A stretch of DNA of 64,000 nt from JBBQLG01 sp964251665 (GCA_964251665.1 CAXUKO010000010.1:186001-250000), one strand, 5' to 3'; positions 52,881 to 62,287 are shown, counted from the stretch's first letter. The notes: a model not told the origin generated them from the letters alone. Program-made: numbers and translations.

Positions 52881-53880
52881 ATGTACCCACGTTCCGGTAC
52901 GTAAACCGATTGTCCAGCCCGGTAAACGGCTTACTGTCTATTTCGGCGTAGGGGTAGATGAAGTAATTGAGTGGTTCGGCCTGACGGGGATAGAGTTGCA
53001 GGTCACGCCCGATGGTGAACTCAACGCGGTTCTCGTCGTGAGCACCAAAAAAGTAAGCGCGTCTGGCCGGATTTTTGGCCGCTTCCGACGCATCGACCGG
53101 TACCCAGCCAATACCGTTCACAAAGAACTCGGCCCAGCAATGGTAACCGCTGATCTGTCCGGCGGGCCGGTCGGTGGGCAGCGAAAAACCGATGGCAAAC
53201 CGCGCCGGAATCCTCACCGCCCGGCAATAGCCAATAAAGATGGCGTGGAAGTCGGTACAGTTGCCCCGCCGGGCATCGCAGGCGTAGTAAATATCGCCCC
53301 GTCCCCAGCCCTGACCGCTTTTGTCGTATTTCACCGTCGCGATGACGTGGTTATAAATGGCCCGCGCTTTCTCCAGATCCGTTTTAGCCCCCACCGAGTC
53401 GATAAGTTCCTGCGCCCAGCGTTTCACGTTTCCGTCGATGGGCACCAGCCGGTCGGGCAGGAGCCAGCGCGCCATATCCGGGTCGTTTGGGCCTGGGTCG
53501 GCTGGTTTTTGGGCGTATAACTGCGCCTGAATATGCTCTTTGCGAAGCGCCGTGAACTGCATGGTCAGCGTAAATGGGGCGGTAGTTGATCCGGGGAGGC
53601 TAATCTGAACGGCCCGGTTTCCGTACGGCAGCGAGTCTATGGCGTACGGGTAGGGCGCTGTTATGGTTAGGTTGGTAATGCGCTGAAACGGGCTGTCGTG
53701 CGGTACCGGCACCCAAATGGCTACCGTTTTGGCCCCCGCTGGAATAGATTTTATCACCGTCTGGTAGGTGAAGGCAACGGTGCGCTCACGGGGACGATCA
53801 GGGCTAACGGCAGCCAGCAGACTGATCGCTACACCGATGAGTAAGGCCCGGTGTCGACCGGAATGTGTGTTACTTTTCAT
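52879..53880 (-). CDS. Transglutaminase-like (papain-fold) secreted protein
   Basis: A signal peptide or anchor (ALLIGVAISLLAAVS) is followed by an immunoglobulin-like beta region and a transglutaminase core. The catalytic triad is visible in order: Cys in GNCTDFH (about residue 209), His in YHCWAEF, Asp in VPVDASE. Such bacterial proteins are more often cysteine proteases or amidases than cross-linking enzymes. At 333 residues it is normal. It is convergent with the giant surface protein gene; a link between the two is possible but not shown. Confidence 0.9.
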   Translation of the reverse strand: MKSNTHSGRHRALLIGVAISLLAAVSPDRPRERTVAFTYQTVIKSIPAGAKTVAIWVPVPHDSPFQRITNLTITAPYPYAIDSLPYGNRAVQISLPGSTTAPFTLTMQFTALRKEHIQAQLYAQKPADPGPNDPDMARWLLPDRLVPIDGNVKRWAQELIDSVGAKTDLEKARAIYNHVIATVKYDKSGQGWGRGDIYYACDARRGNCTDFHAIFIGYCRAVRIPARFAIGFSLPTDRPAGQISGYHCWAEFFVNGIGWVPVDASEAAKNPARRAYFFGAHDENRVEFTIGRDLQLYPRQAEPLNYFIYPYAEIDSKPFTGLDNRFTYRNVGT

Positions 53881-54254
53881 AGTCTCCCTTATAATCCAGA
53901 TGAACTGCCCGGGGTTTCGGGAAACCGAAAATTCAGGCTGATTTTTCGGCTACGGATCAGCGCATTACAGCCGGCTAAGAGCCATTACCGGGGTTTTAGC
54001 GTCCTGTACGGGTAGCGTGCAGTAAAACATAGCACTATATAAAGCATTACTACGCTATCTCCGTAAATGATTGTGTTATTCCGTTATCAGAAATGACTAT
54101 AAAAACAAGTTTGCCCGAGTGCTGTTAATCTGCAACTTTCTTTCAGTCAAAACATTGTAAATTTATGTTAGTAGCAATGATAAGCTATATTAACAAATAA
54201 GAATACCGGCTTATTGTACTATAAAAGGTTTTGTCGCCGTAAACACTCGACACG
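53881..54254. other. AT-rich divergent intergenic region
   Basis: More AT-rich than the genes around it and holding promoters in both directions. I could not place a confident TTTG/TAnnTTTG pair; several near matches occur (for example TAAATTTA near 54160). Confidence 0.4.
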
Positions 54255-54482
54255 ATGAACACGATACACGAACAGGTTGCTGCACTGCAACAGAAGATAG
54301 ATTACCTGATTGAGCAAATTACCATCCTGACGGGTGAGCATACCATACCTGCGTCCTCACTTCGGGCAGCGCCCCGGAAGGGCCGACCAGCCGTGCGCGA
54401 AGCCGGTCATACGGACACAGCCAACGAAATCGGCATTAACCGGTACCGGGCCATGCGGGCGGAAGAACAGGGGCTTACTTAA
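54255..54482 (+). CDS. Small coiled-coil hypothetical protein, 75 aa
   Basis: The N-terminal 25 residues (HEQVAALQQKIDYLIEQIT) form a short heptad-type coiled coil, followed by a basic linker (AAPRKGRPAVREAGH) and a helical tail (NRYRAMRAEEQG). No family recognised; proteins with this layout are often DNA- or RNA-associated. The last 8 bases overlap the end of the convergent dehydrogenase gene. Confidence 0.6.
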   Translation: MNTIHEQVAALQQKIDYLIEQITILTGEHTIPASSLRAAPRKGRPAVREAGHTDTANEIGINRYRAMRAEEQGLT

Positions 54483-56133
54483 TTGCCTGAGCCACTGCCC
54501 GCCCGGCCACCCGGCCCGAGAAGATACAGCCGCCGAGAAACGTGCCCTCCAGCGAACGGTAGCCGTGCATACCGCCCCCGCCAAAACCGGCCACTTCACC
54601 AGCCGCGTACAGGCCGGGAATCGGTTGCCCAAGGGTATCCAGTACCCGGCCTGAGAGATCCGTTTCAAGGCCTCCCAGCGTTTTACGGGTGATAATATTT
54701 AACCGAACGGCAATGAGCGGACCAGCCGCCGGGTCGAGCAGTTTATGGAGTTTCGCGGTGCGGATGAGCCGGTCGCCAATGTATTTCTGCGCTCCGCGAA
54801 TGGCCGTTATCTGCGAGTCTTTGCTGTATGGGTTGTCGATCTGCCGGTCGCGGGCCATGATTTCTGCTTCCAGCGACGCCAGGTCGATGAGTGGCTCATC
54901 GGTCAGCGCGTTCATGCCCTGTACCAAACCGGCCAGCGAGGTGTTCACCACGAAGTCGGCTCCCCTGGTTTTGAACGCTTCAACCGGAGCGGGAGCCGCC
55001 TTGCCGAACGCCCGGCCGAGTGTCTGACGCCAGCTTTTACCGGTCAGATCCGGGTTTTGTTCGGAGCCGGACAGGGCAAACTCGTGCCGGATGATTTTCT
55101 GCGTCAGCACAAACCAGGTGTAGTCATGCCCCGTATGCATGATGTGTTTAAGCGTGCCCAGGGTGTCGAAGCCGGGAAACAGCGGCACCGGAAGGCGTTT
55201 GCCGTGCGCGTCGAGCCAGAGCGAGGAGGGCCCCGGCAAAATGCGAATACCGTGACGACTCCAGATGGGATTCCAGTTCTGGAGCCCCTCGGTGTAATGC
55301 CACATCCGGTCGCGGTTAATCAGGCTGGCACCGGCTGCTTCGGCGATGCCCAGCATCCGGCCGTCTACGTGGTCGGGTACGCCCGAGATCATGCGTTTGG
55401 GCGGGTTGCCTAAGCGCTCGGGCCAGTTTTTGCGAACCAGCTCGTGGTTGGCACCGATGCCACCGGCCGTGACGACAACGGCCTGCGCTTTCAGCGTAAA
55501 GTCACCGACAACGACCCGGCTGCTTTTTTCGCCCCGCTTTACGGCGCTTGGCTCCAGAATTTCGCCCCGGATGCCGTCCGCAACGCCGTTGGTCATGGTC
55601 AGCTCATTAACCCGATACCGGAATTTCAACGTGATCAGCCCGCGTTTTACGGCCTCCTGAACCCGGTGCACAAACGGGGCCAGTACGCCGGGGCCCGTAC
55701 CCCAGGTGACGTGAAAGCGGGGCACTGAGTTGCCATGCCCGACGGCACCGTAGCCACCCCGTTCGGCCCAGCCCACAACGGGAAAAAAACGGACACCCTG
55801 CTGATGCAGCCAGGCCCGTTTTTCCCCGGCTGCAAAGTCTAAATAGGCTTCGGCCCACTGCCGAGGCCAATGGTCTTCGGGCCGGTCGAACCCTGCCGTA
55901 CCCATCCAGTCGGCCCGGGCCAGCTCGTGCGAATCCCGGATACCCAGTCGTCGCTGTTCGGGTGAATCGATCAAAAATAGGCCACCAAACGACCAGAAGG
56001 CCTGCCCACCCATGTTTTGCTCCGGCTCCTGATCAACAACGATGACCCGCTTGCCCGCATCGGCGAGTTCGGCGGCAGCAACCAGACCGGCCAGGCCAGC
56101 CCCAACAACAATAACATCAGCATCCGTGGGCAT
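54475..56133 (-). CDS. FAD-binding dehydrogenase, 3-ketosteroid dehydrogenase/fumarate reductase-type family
   Basis: The ATG at 56133 gives MPTDADVIVVGAGLAGLVAA, the FAD Rossmann fold. The rest follows the FAD_binding_2 plan: EQNMGGQAFWSFGGLFLI, VVVTAGGIGANHELV, and late GLYAAGEVAGFGGGGMHGYR with SLEGTFLGGC. At 552 residues it matches the FAD-binding dehydrogenases usually called KsdD-like. It would remove hydride from a cyclic or aliphatic substrate; none can be named. Monocistronic. Confidence 0.92.
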   Translation of the reverse strand: MPTDADVIVVGAGLAGLVAAAELADAGKRVIVVDQEPEQNMGGQAFWSFGGLFLIDSPEQRRLGIRDSHELARADWMGTAGFDRPEDHWPRQWAEAYLDFAAGEKRAWLHQQGVRFFPVVGWAERGGYGAVGHGNSVPRFHVTWGTGPGVLAPFVHRVQEAVKRGLITLKFRYRVNELTMTNGVADGIRGEILEPSAVKRGEKSSRVVVGDFTLKAQAVVVTAGGIGANHELVRKNWPERLGNPPKRMISGVPDHVDGRMLGIAEAAGASLINRDRMWHYTEGLQNWNPIWSRHGIRILPGPSSLWLDAHGKRLPVPLFPGFDTLGTLKHIMHTGHDYTWFVLTQKIIRHEFALSGSEQNPDLTGKSWRQTLGRAFGKAAPAPVEAFKTRGADFVVNTSLAGLVQGMNALTDEPLIDLASLEAEIMARDRQIDNPYSKDSQITAIRGAQKYIGDRLIRTAKLHKLLDPAAGPLIAVRLNIITRKTLGGLETDLSGRVLDTLGQPIPGLYAAGEVAGFGGGGMHGYRSLEGTFLGGCIFSGRVAGRAVAQAIK

Positions 56134-56639
56134 AGTCAATTTTTTGTACGGTGATTTGTGGCTACAGTGAGATCCGCCTATGGCTGGCTGACCCACTCTG
56201 GAAATATACGATAAACGGGCGGACCGGGATATAGAGCCGGATAAATTCGGCAGGGCGGCTTTGGCCGGGTCCGATTTCCCCGGCCTTGCTTACCCTGGTC
56301 GTTCAGCCAACCTGTTTTTACCGAAATAAAGTCAGCCCCCATATGGACTCGGATCCGGTCATGGCTGGTGATCCGGGGTCGCGCGGAGCGGGCGACGTAT
56401 CTTTGGTAGCGCAATACCTGCCCTGCCTGGATGGGTTGGGGCATCGGGTAAAGGGCCACAGCATCGGGAAAACCATGAACCTGAACGAATTTCCGCTCCT
56501 GATTCAGCGTACAGCGGTATTGATTTACCGACTGACGCGGTAAGGTGATAAGTGGTAAGGAAGCTAACGGCTCATTTATCCAAAAACCAAGTTTGCCCAT
56601 TCCGGTTAGTAGGGGAACACAAGCTGTAGTCATACAACC
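56134..56639. other. Intergenic stretch with a doubtful minus-strand frame
   Basis: A 151-codon frame (56178-56633, minus) runs almost the whole length, with NQYRCTLNQERKFVQVHG and ARPRITSHDRIRVHMGADF, but it has no recognisable domain, and its N-terminus reads like non-coding sequence. I do not call it as a gene. The stretch must hold promoters for the dehydrogenase and SDR genes. Confidence 0.4.
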
Positions 56640-57371
56640 ATGCAGATTTCTGGAAACACAATGTTGATTACCGGGGGTACATCGGGCCTCGGTTTGGGTT
56701 TTGCCAAAGCATTTACGGCAGCGGGCAATACCGTCATTATCTGCGGCCGTCGGCAGGAGCGATTAGATGAGATTCAGGCCCGGAATCCGGCGATCATAAC
56801 CCGGGTGTGCGATGTTGCCGATCCGGCTCAGCGGGAGGCCCTGTTTGCCTGGGTCGCTGGTGAGCATCCCAACGTTAACGTGCTGATCAATAACGCCGGG
56901 GTGCAAAACCCGACCGACCTGACAAAACCGGTTGACCTGGAGCGGGTCAGGCTGGAAACGGAGACTAATTTTATCGCGCCCGTGCATTTAACGTCCTTGT
57001 TTGCGCAGCATTTAGCCGCAAAGCCGCAGGCCGCTATTATCAACATTTCGTCGGGGCTGGGGTTTGCGCCCCTGGCGTTAACGTCGGTGTACTGCGCCAC
57101 AAAAGCGGCTGTGCATTCGCTCACGCTGTCGCTGCGGTATCAACTGCGTAACACCTCGGTTGAGGTGATCGAAATCATTCCGCCAGCGGTCGCGACTGAA
57201 TTAGGCAGTCAGGACGGTGGGCCAAAAGCGGTGCCCGGTGCCATGTCTGTCGATGCCTTCATCACGGAAGCGATGGATGGCCTGAAGGCGAATGAACTGG
57301 AGATTGCCGTTGGGCAGGCGGCTTATCTGCGGGCTGATCCGGCACAGGCTTTCGGCATGATGAACCGGTAG
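56640..57371 (+). CDS. Short-chain dehydrogenase/reductase, DltE-like, paralogue of 21907-22635
   Basis: MLITGGTSGLGLGFAKAFTA (TGGTSGLG at residues 11-18), VLINNAGVQNP and the catalytic YCATK (about residue 150) mark an SDR of 243 residues. It shares VIICGRR, LTSLFA, SGLGF/SGLAF and VEIIPPA-type segments with the SDR at 21907-22635, so the two are paralogues. Substrate unknown. Its stop is 5 nt from the end of a convergent hydrolase gene. Confidence 0.92.
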   Translation: MQISGNTMLITGGTSGLGLGFAKAFTAAGNTVIICGRRQERLDEIQARNPAIITRVCDVADPAQREALFAWVAGEHPNVNVLINNAGVQNPTDLTKPVDLERVRLETETNFIAPVHLTSLFAQHLAAKPQAAIINISSGLGFAPLALTSVYCATKAAVHSLTLSLRYQLRNTSVEVIEIIPPAVATELGSQDGGPKAVPGAMSVDAFITEAMDGLKANELEIAVGQAAYLRADPAQAFGMMNR

Positions 57372-57376
57372 GCCGA

Positions 57377-58267
57377 CTACCGATTTACACCAACCAGTTT
57401 CAGTAAATCCCGGTAAATGAGGTTATGCTGCCAGTACAATTGCAGTACCATCCCGACGTGTTTTTTGCGCGGAATGACCGTATACTGATGCTGAACACCA
57501 AGTTCCTGAAGCCGCTGATTGAATTTCTGGCTGCTGTTTGTAATGCTGGGGTAGGTGCGGCCACCCGTGTAAATGAGCATAGGTGGGCTGCCCGCGCCGA
57601 CGTAATACATGGGCGAAACAGCCTTCCAGACGGCGGGGTCTTTGCCATAAGGCACCAGATACTGCTGATCGTTGGGATACTCCATTTTGGTCAGGTAATC
57701 GAACATATCCAGCCCCGCCGGATCATCCAGAATAGCGCCCTTCACCGGGTTTCCGGCCAGCCCCAGCTTGGTGAACAACTGGTTATCGGTCGCCAGTAAA
57801 GCGGCAAATCCGCCCCCTGCCGAGTGCCCCATCACGAAGACCCGCTCCGGGTCACCGCCGTACTCCGAAATGTGTTGTGTAACCCACAGTACGGCGCGGG
57901 CGCAATCGTCGGCCATCGCCGGAACCAGCACTTCGGGCGCCAGCCGGTAGTTGATAATCACGGCCACAACGCCCTGTTTAGCCAGTCGGCGGCCAATGAA
58001 GGTATAAATGTTTTTGCTGCCGCTGTTCCAGCTACCCCCGTGAATAAACACTACGACGGGGCGTTTGGTGGCTACCTTCTGCCGGGGCTCATACACGTCC
58101 AGAATGTGGCGTTCGGGGTTGAAGCCGGGCGTATTGGCTGCTACATACGGAATATCTTTGGTCCGTCGGCTGGGCCGGGCAACGGCGCATTCATTGCCGA
58201 TCAAAAGAAAGCTGAACACGATAAACAGGGCGACAGGAATCTGCCAGAGTAAACGAAGACGAAACAT
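57377..58267 (-). CDS. Secreted alpha/beta hydrolase, BD-FAE/esterase family
   Basis: An N-terminal signal or anchor (IPVALFIVFSFLLIG) precedes an alpha/beta hydrolase with the oxyanion motif HGGSW (IHGGSWNSGSKN), the nucleophile elbow GHSAGG (VMGHSAGGGFAALL, about residue 147), and a C-terminal KKHVGMV that probably carries the catalytic histidine. This is the BD-FAE group, which includes feruloyl and other carbohydrate esterases. 296 residues. Monocistronic. Confidence 0.9.
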   Translation of the reverse strand: MFRLRLLWQIPVALFIVFSFLLIGNECAVARPSRRTKDIPYVAANTPGFNPERHILDVYEPRQKVATKRPVVVFIHGGSWNSGSKNIYTFIGRRLAKQGVVAVIINYRLAPEVLVPAMADDCARAVLWVTQHISEYGGDPERVFVMGHSAGGGFAALLATDNQLFTKLGLAGNPVKGAILDDPAGLDMFDYLTKMEYPNDQQYLVPYGKDPAVWKAVSPMYYVGAGSPPMLIYTGGRTYPSITNSSQKFNQRLQELGVQHQYTVIPRKKHVGMVLQLYWQHNLIYRDLLKLVGVNR

Positions 58268-58533
58268 GGGGTGAGGAGTGATGTCATAGACTCTTCAGCG
58301 GTGAAGAGGTACAGTCAATGAACATATACGATAGCGGAGTGTTTCAGGTTTGCCCACCCAGCCGTACGGTTGTGTAGTTGCTGGAATATTACTCTGCGCT
58401 GACTCACAGGGCTTTGTGGTGTGGAACAGCGGGCGTGAATTAGTAGTTTCAAACTTTCGGAGAAGACGACACGTTAACGGCGAAGGCCAGGGCTTTGGCG
58501 CTCCGGCCAGTATTCAATCATCCAATTGTACTC

Positions 58534-59247
58534 ATGGCAGACATTATTAAAACCGCCCTCATCACCGGCGGCTCCAAAGGAATCGGTTACGGCGTTGCCG
58601 AAGTACTCATCCGGCAGGGGGTTCGGGTAGCCATCACCAGCCGTTCGGCCGACAGTGCCGCTGCAGCGGCTTCATTAAATGAAATAAGGCCTGGCCACGC
58701 GCTTGGCATTGCCGCCGATGTGCGCGACCTGGCCTCGCAGCATCAGGCCGTAGCTACAATCCTGGGGCAGTGGGGACGGCTGGACTACGTCATTGCCAAT
58801 GCGGGTGTCGGCCATTTCGCCCCGATTCAGGAGCTGACTCCCGAGCAATGGCAGGAAACCATCGACATTAACCTGACGGGTGTTTTCTACACCGCTAAAG
58901 CGACCATTGCTGCGCTGAAAGAAACGGAAGGCTATTTTATTTCGATTTCCAGCCTCGCCGGTACAAACTTTTTTGAGAAGGGAGCCGCTTACAATGCCAG
59001 TAAATTCGGGGTTGTGGGCTTCTCGCAGGCCATCATGCTTGATCTGCGCAGTGAAGGCATTAAAGTGTCCACGATCATGCCCGGTTCCGTTGCTACGGAG
59101 TTTGCGGATAATCAGGTGAGTGAAAAAGACGCCTGGAAAATTCAGCCCGAAGACATTGGTCACCTTGTTTATGACCTGCTGAAAATGCATCCCCGCACCC
59201 TGCCCAGCAAGATAGAAGTGCGGCCGACGCGTCCCGGCGGCAAATAG
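58534..59247 (+). CDS. Short-chain dehydrogenase/reductase (FabG-like)
   Basis: From the ATG at 58534, MADIIKTALITGGSKGIGYG has the cofactor motif TGGSKGIG; NAGVGHF and the catalytic YNASK (about residue 156) follow, with PGSVATEF after. At 237 residues it is a classical NADP-dependent SDR. It is distinct from the two DltE-like SDRs. A frame upstream of 58534 is discarded. A hairpin follows the stop. Confidence 0.92.
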   Translation: MADIIKTALITGGSKGIGYGVAEVLIRQGVRVAITSRSADSAAAAASLNEIRPGHALGIAADVRDLASQHQAVATILGQWGRLDYVIANAGVGHFAPIQELTPEQWQETIDINLTGVFYTAKATIAALKETEGYFISISSLAGTNFFEKGAAYNASKFGVVGFSQAIMLDLRSEGIKVSTIMPGSVATEFADNQVSEKDAWKIQPEDIGHLVYDLLKMHPRTLPSKIEVRPTRPGGK

Positions 59248-59258
59248 ATCGGTTATGA

Positions 59259-59300
59259 CTTTCTATTAGCCCACGACTTAAGTTGTGGGCTAATAGAAAG
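59259..59300. terminator. Hairpin between convergent genes
   Basis: Perfect 16-bp arms CTTTCTATTAGCCCAC (59259-59274) and GTGGGCTAATAGAAAG (59285-59300) with a 10-nt loop that contains the short palindrome ACTTAAGT. Confidence 0.7.
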
Positions 59301-59312
59301 GGAATCAGTAGT

Positions 59313-59759
59313 TTACTTAGGCAGGGCCGCAGTCATAGTCATTTCAACGCTGGCCCCGAACACTAATTTAGCCACACCTACCGTTGTGCGGGCGGGATAG
59401 CTACCCGCTTTAAAAAAGGTCTGGTAAACAGCGTTCATCTTGGGGAAATCGTCCATGTTGCTGAGGTAGACCGTAACCGTTACGACATTGTCTAACGAAA
59501 CACCACCCGCGTCCAGAATGGCGTTGATGTTCTGAATTGTTTGGGCGGTTTCGGCTTCAATGCCGCCCGGAACGAGCTTGCCGGTCTGCGGATTGGTGCC
59601 AACCTGCCCGGCTACGAATAAAAAGCCGTTGCTGACCACGCCGGGGCTAAATGGATACGCGGTCGGCGGGGTATTTTTAGGCTGAATAATCTGTTTCGTC
59701 TGGGCAATAACAGACACGCTGGTGCTCAGCACGAGCAGCAAAAGGAGCAGGTGTTTCAT
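59313..59759 (-). CDS. RidA family protein with a signal peptide
   Basis: A clear signal peptide (residues 1-19, VSVIAQ) precedes a YjgF/RidA fold: SNGFLFVAGQVGTNPQTG, TAQTIQNINAILDAGGVSLDNVVTVTVYL, and the family's PARTTVGVAKL with its substrate-binding arginine. Cytoplasmic RidA deaminates reactive enamines; an exported member must do something else or bind another ligand. It starts 21 nt after the preceding hydrolase gene and shares its transcript. Confidence 0.9.
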   Translation of the reverse strand: MKHLLLLLLVLSTSVSVIAQTKQIIQPKNTPPTAYPFSPGVVSNGFLFVAGQVGTNPQTGKLVPGGIEAETAQTIQNINAILDAGGVSLDNVVTVTVYLSNMDDFPKMNAVYQTFFKAGSYPARTTVGVAKLVFGASVEMTMTAALPK

Positions 59760-59780
59760 TCGGGAATGGAGTAAATGGGG

Positions 59781-60698
59781 CTATTGTGCCAGGAAATTCC
59801 GCAGCGTCGTGTTGTACTCGTCTTTCGCGTTCAGGTACGGAAAATGCCCCTTGTGGTGAAACGTGTGCACCTGCGCCGAAGTGTAGTACGCCTTTAACTG
59901 AGCGCGCAGGTCGGGCGTAATCAGCGGGTCGTTATCCGACTCGACAATCATCACCGGAACCGCCGTCTGTTTACCGTCGACGGGCTGGAACCGGTCGATC
60001 ACACAGTGGTACCGGGCCAGAAACTGCGCCTTCGACATCCGGCCATAGGTGTTTTCGAGCAGTTGCGCCTTTGCCAGCGGATTATTCTCCGAAGCAGGCA
60101 GCACCTGAGCGTACAGATTTCCGCGCAGGCTGCTCATCACCGTCCACTCCGGCAGCCACGCGGCCACCGCTATTTTACCATCGTTTTTCTCCCTGTAGAT
60201 CGGCGTCTGCGGGAAAGTATTGCCAAACACCGCCTTGCGTACCCGCTGGGGATACGTCGCCAGCAAGTACTGCGTCAGGTAGCCCCCCAGTGAACTGCCG
60301 ACTACCACCGCGCTGTCCACATGCTCTTTATCGAGCAGGGCGATGATGCCTTTGCCCAGGGTCGGAAGGTTATCGACGGGCGGGTAAGTCACGCTGATGA
60401 CCCGGTAGTCAGGACTGAATGCGTTCATTTGCTGCCACCAGAAATCGTAACCGCCGGTCATGCCGTGCAGAAACAGAATCGTTTCCGGCCCTTTGCCCAT
60501 TGCCAGGTACTGCCAGTCGTACCCCTGACTGCTGAGCGATGAAGTTGGTATCGCCCGAAAGGCGGCCAGGTCGTTTATGGGTTTTCGATCCGCTCCATCA
60601 TACAGCTCAACGGCGTCTTTGTGAGGGGTTGGGTACAGGTAGACGGCTACGAGTAACAGCCCGAGGGAGGGCAGGAGCCAGCGTAACGTTTTTTTCAT
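59781..60698 (-). CDS. Alpha/beta hydrolase with N-terminal signal or anchor
   Basis: The N-terminus (LRWLLPSLGLLLVAVYLYP) is a signal peptide or membrane anchor. FLHGMTGGYDF supplies the oxyanion region, VGSSLGGYL the nucleophile elbow (about residue 134), MIVESDNDPLI the acid and FHHKGHFPYLN the histidine. At 305 residues this is a general esterase/thioesterase-like hydrolase. It is the first gene of a pair with the exported RidA. Confidence 0.88.
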   Translation of the reverse strand: MKKTLRWLLPSLGLLLVAVYLYPTPHKDAVELYDGADRKPINDLAAFRAIPTSSLSSQGYDWQYLAMGKGPETILFLHGMTGGYDFWWQQMNAFSPDYRVISVTYPPVDNLPTLGKGIIALLDKEHVDSAVVVGSSLGGYLTQYLLATYPQRVRKAVFGNTFPQTPIYREKNDGKIAVAAWLPEWTVMSSLRGNLYAQVLPASENNPLAKAQLLENTYGRMSKAQFLARYHCVIDRFQPVDGKQTAVPVMIVESDNDPLITPDLRAQLKAYYTSAQVHTFHHKGHFPYLNAKDEYNTTLRNFLAQ

Positions 60699-60760
60699 GA
60701 ATGGAGGAGGAGAGGGATTCTTAAAGTGAAGCTTAGGATTTAGGCCTACAGTCGGCAGTA

Positions 60761-60838
60761 TTTTTTGTCATCCTGACGATAGGAAGGATCTTAGCGATTT
60801 GGTAACCAAGATCCTTCCTCCGTCAGGATGACAAAAAA
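60761..60838. repeat. Long imperfect inverted repeat, probably a dispersed palindromic element
   Basis: Arms 60761-60792 and 60808-60838 pair closely around a 15-nt loop; the ends are TTTTTTGTCATCCTGACG and CGTCAGGATGACAAAAAA. It lies between two minus-strand genes. This GTCATCCTGACG-type palindrome is the sort that recurs across Bacteroidota genomes (from memory, not checked); no second copy occurs in this window. Confidence 0.6.
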
Positions 60839-60886
60839 CGGGATGACAGAAAAATACCGACAAACAGTGGCAGAGCAGCCAGTCGA

Positions 60887-62284
60887 TTATTTCTTGCCCG
60901 TCGATACTTTGGCGGCTGGCTTATAGGGTTGCAGTTGGGTAGCTGTAACCGACGGGTCGCCCACCACGATCAGCGTCATGTCGTCGGGGTTGATGTATTT
61001 CTGAGTTGTCTGCTGTACCTTTTCGGGCGTGACGGCCATCACGTTTTTGACGTAGTTCGTCAGGTAACTCTCATCCAACCCGTGCAGGTCGATGAAGGAA
61101 AGCTGGTTGATAAGGCCGTTCGGATTTGAGTTGCGAAGCACAAAAATCCCCGCTTCATAGTTCTGAATGCCGGTCAGTTCATCTTTCGTTGGCGCCGTGT
61201 TGCGGAGTTGCGTTACCTCCTTGAGAATCTCATTCACCGACGCACCGGTATGCTCCGTGGTGACGTCGGCCCGTTCGGTCCAGGTAGCCCCGCGATAGTA
61301 GCTGTTGATCGAACTGTAGGGCGAATACGTGTAGCCCTTGTTTTCGCGGATGTTGGTCGTAATCCGCGACCCGAACGAGCCGCCCAGCAGCGAATTCGTT
61401 ACGAGCAGGGGCACATAGTCCGGCTGCGACGGATCAATAACCGGCAGACCAACAATGAGCGTGGACTGGGGCGCCCCGGGCCGGTCGATGGTGGCTACGC
61501 CTTTGCTGGTGGCGGGTTTAGCTTCGGGGATACTGAGCACGGGGCCTTTCTTCCAACTGCCCAGCGATGTCTGAATCGCCTGCTGAACGGCATCTTTGTC
61601 AAACTTGCCCGCAACGTATACCTGTGTCCGTTGGGCACCAAACTGCGCATCGTAGAAACCACGCACTTTGGCCAGATCATAGCTGGTGAGCAGTTCTTCC
61701 GTCGGATAAATCCGTCCGTAGGGCTGATCGGGGTACATCAGGGCCGCGAACTTTTCGTTCGCCTGCGATTGCGGCCGGGATTTGTCAACGGTCAGATCAC
61801 GTTTGAGGTTGGCTTTCAGGCGTTCCAGTTCCGAGGCCGGTAGCTTCGGATTGGTCAGGACATCGGCCAGCAGCGTCACCAGGTTTGGTGCGAACTCCGA
61901 CAGCACCGAACCCGAAATAACCATCCCGCTGAAGTTGGAATAGATCGACAGCGACCCACCCATCCGGGCCACTTCCTCCGACAGGGCCTGTGCTGTGCGC
62001 GAGGTGGTTCCTTCCTGCATGAGTTGCGACAGCAGGTCGGAAAGCCACATTTCGTTGTCTTTTTCGTGCATATTCCCCGTTCGGACAATGATGCTGACCG
62101 TCACTTTGGGCACGGTGCCATAAGGAATCAGCGAAGCCTTCAGGCCATTGTCCAGCGTGATGAGCTGCCGCCGGGGCAGGGTGAAATCTTTAGGGGTGCC
62201 GCCGGGTGGTGGCGTTTGTTTCTGAGCCAGCAGCGTTGTTGTGGCGAGCAGCAGGCCGGTAAGGAGCGTGAGGAGACGGTTCAT
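60887..62284 (-). CDS. M16 family peptidase-like protein without the zinc motif (partner subunit)
   Basis: A signal peptide (residues 1-20, TTLLAQ) is followed by an M16B-type chain, VSIIVRTGNMHEKDN. Where the active subunit has HLFEH this protein has DLLSQ (residues 83-87), so it cannot bind the catalytic zinc. The rest keeps the M16 plan (SSGSEFAPN-like region, IVVGDP near the end). Paired active/inactive M16B chains resemble mitochondrial processing peptidase and bacterial M16B dimers. The upstream gene ends 3 nt before it starts, so both are co-translated and probably form one enzyme. Confidence 0.92.
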   Translation of the reverse strand: MNRLLTLLTGLLLATTTLLAQKQTPPPGGTPKDFTLPRRQLITLDNGLKASLIPYGTVPKVTVSIIVRTGNMHEKDNEMWLSDLLSQLMQEGTTSRTAQALSEEVARMGGSLSIYSNFSGMVISGSVLSEFAPNLVTLLADVLTNPKLPASELERLKANLKRDLTVDKSRPQSQANEKFAALMYPDQPYGRIYPTEELLTSYDLAKVRGFYDAQFGAQRTQVYVAGKFDKDAVQQAIQTSLGSWKKGPVLSIPEAKPATSKGVATIDRPGAPQSTLIVGLPVIDPSQPDYVPLLVTNSLLGGSFGSRITTNIRENKGYTYSPYSSINSYYRGATWTERADVTTEHTGASVNEILKEVTQLRNTAPTKDELTGIQNYEAGIFVLRNSNPNGLINQLSFIDLHGLDESYLTNYVKNVMAVTPEKVQQTTQKYINPDDMTLIVVGDPSVTATQLQPYKPAAKVSTGKK

Positions 62285-62287
62285 GGG

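Noticed and set aside
56178..56633. 151-codon minus-strand gene
   Set aside because: No domain, no signal sequence, and its start context is poor; kept only as an intergenic note.
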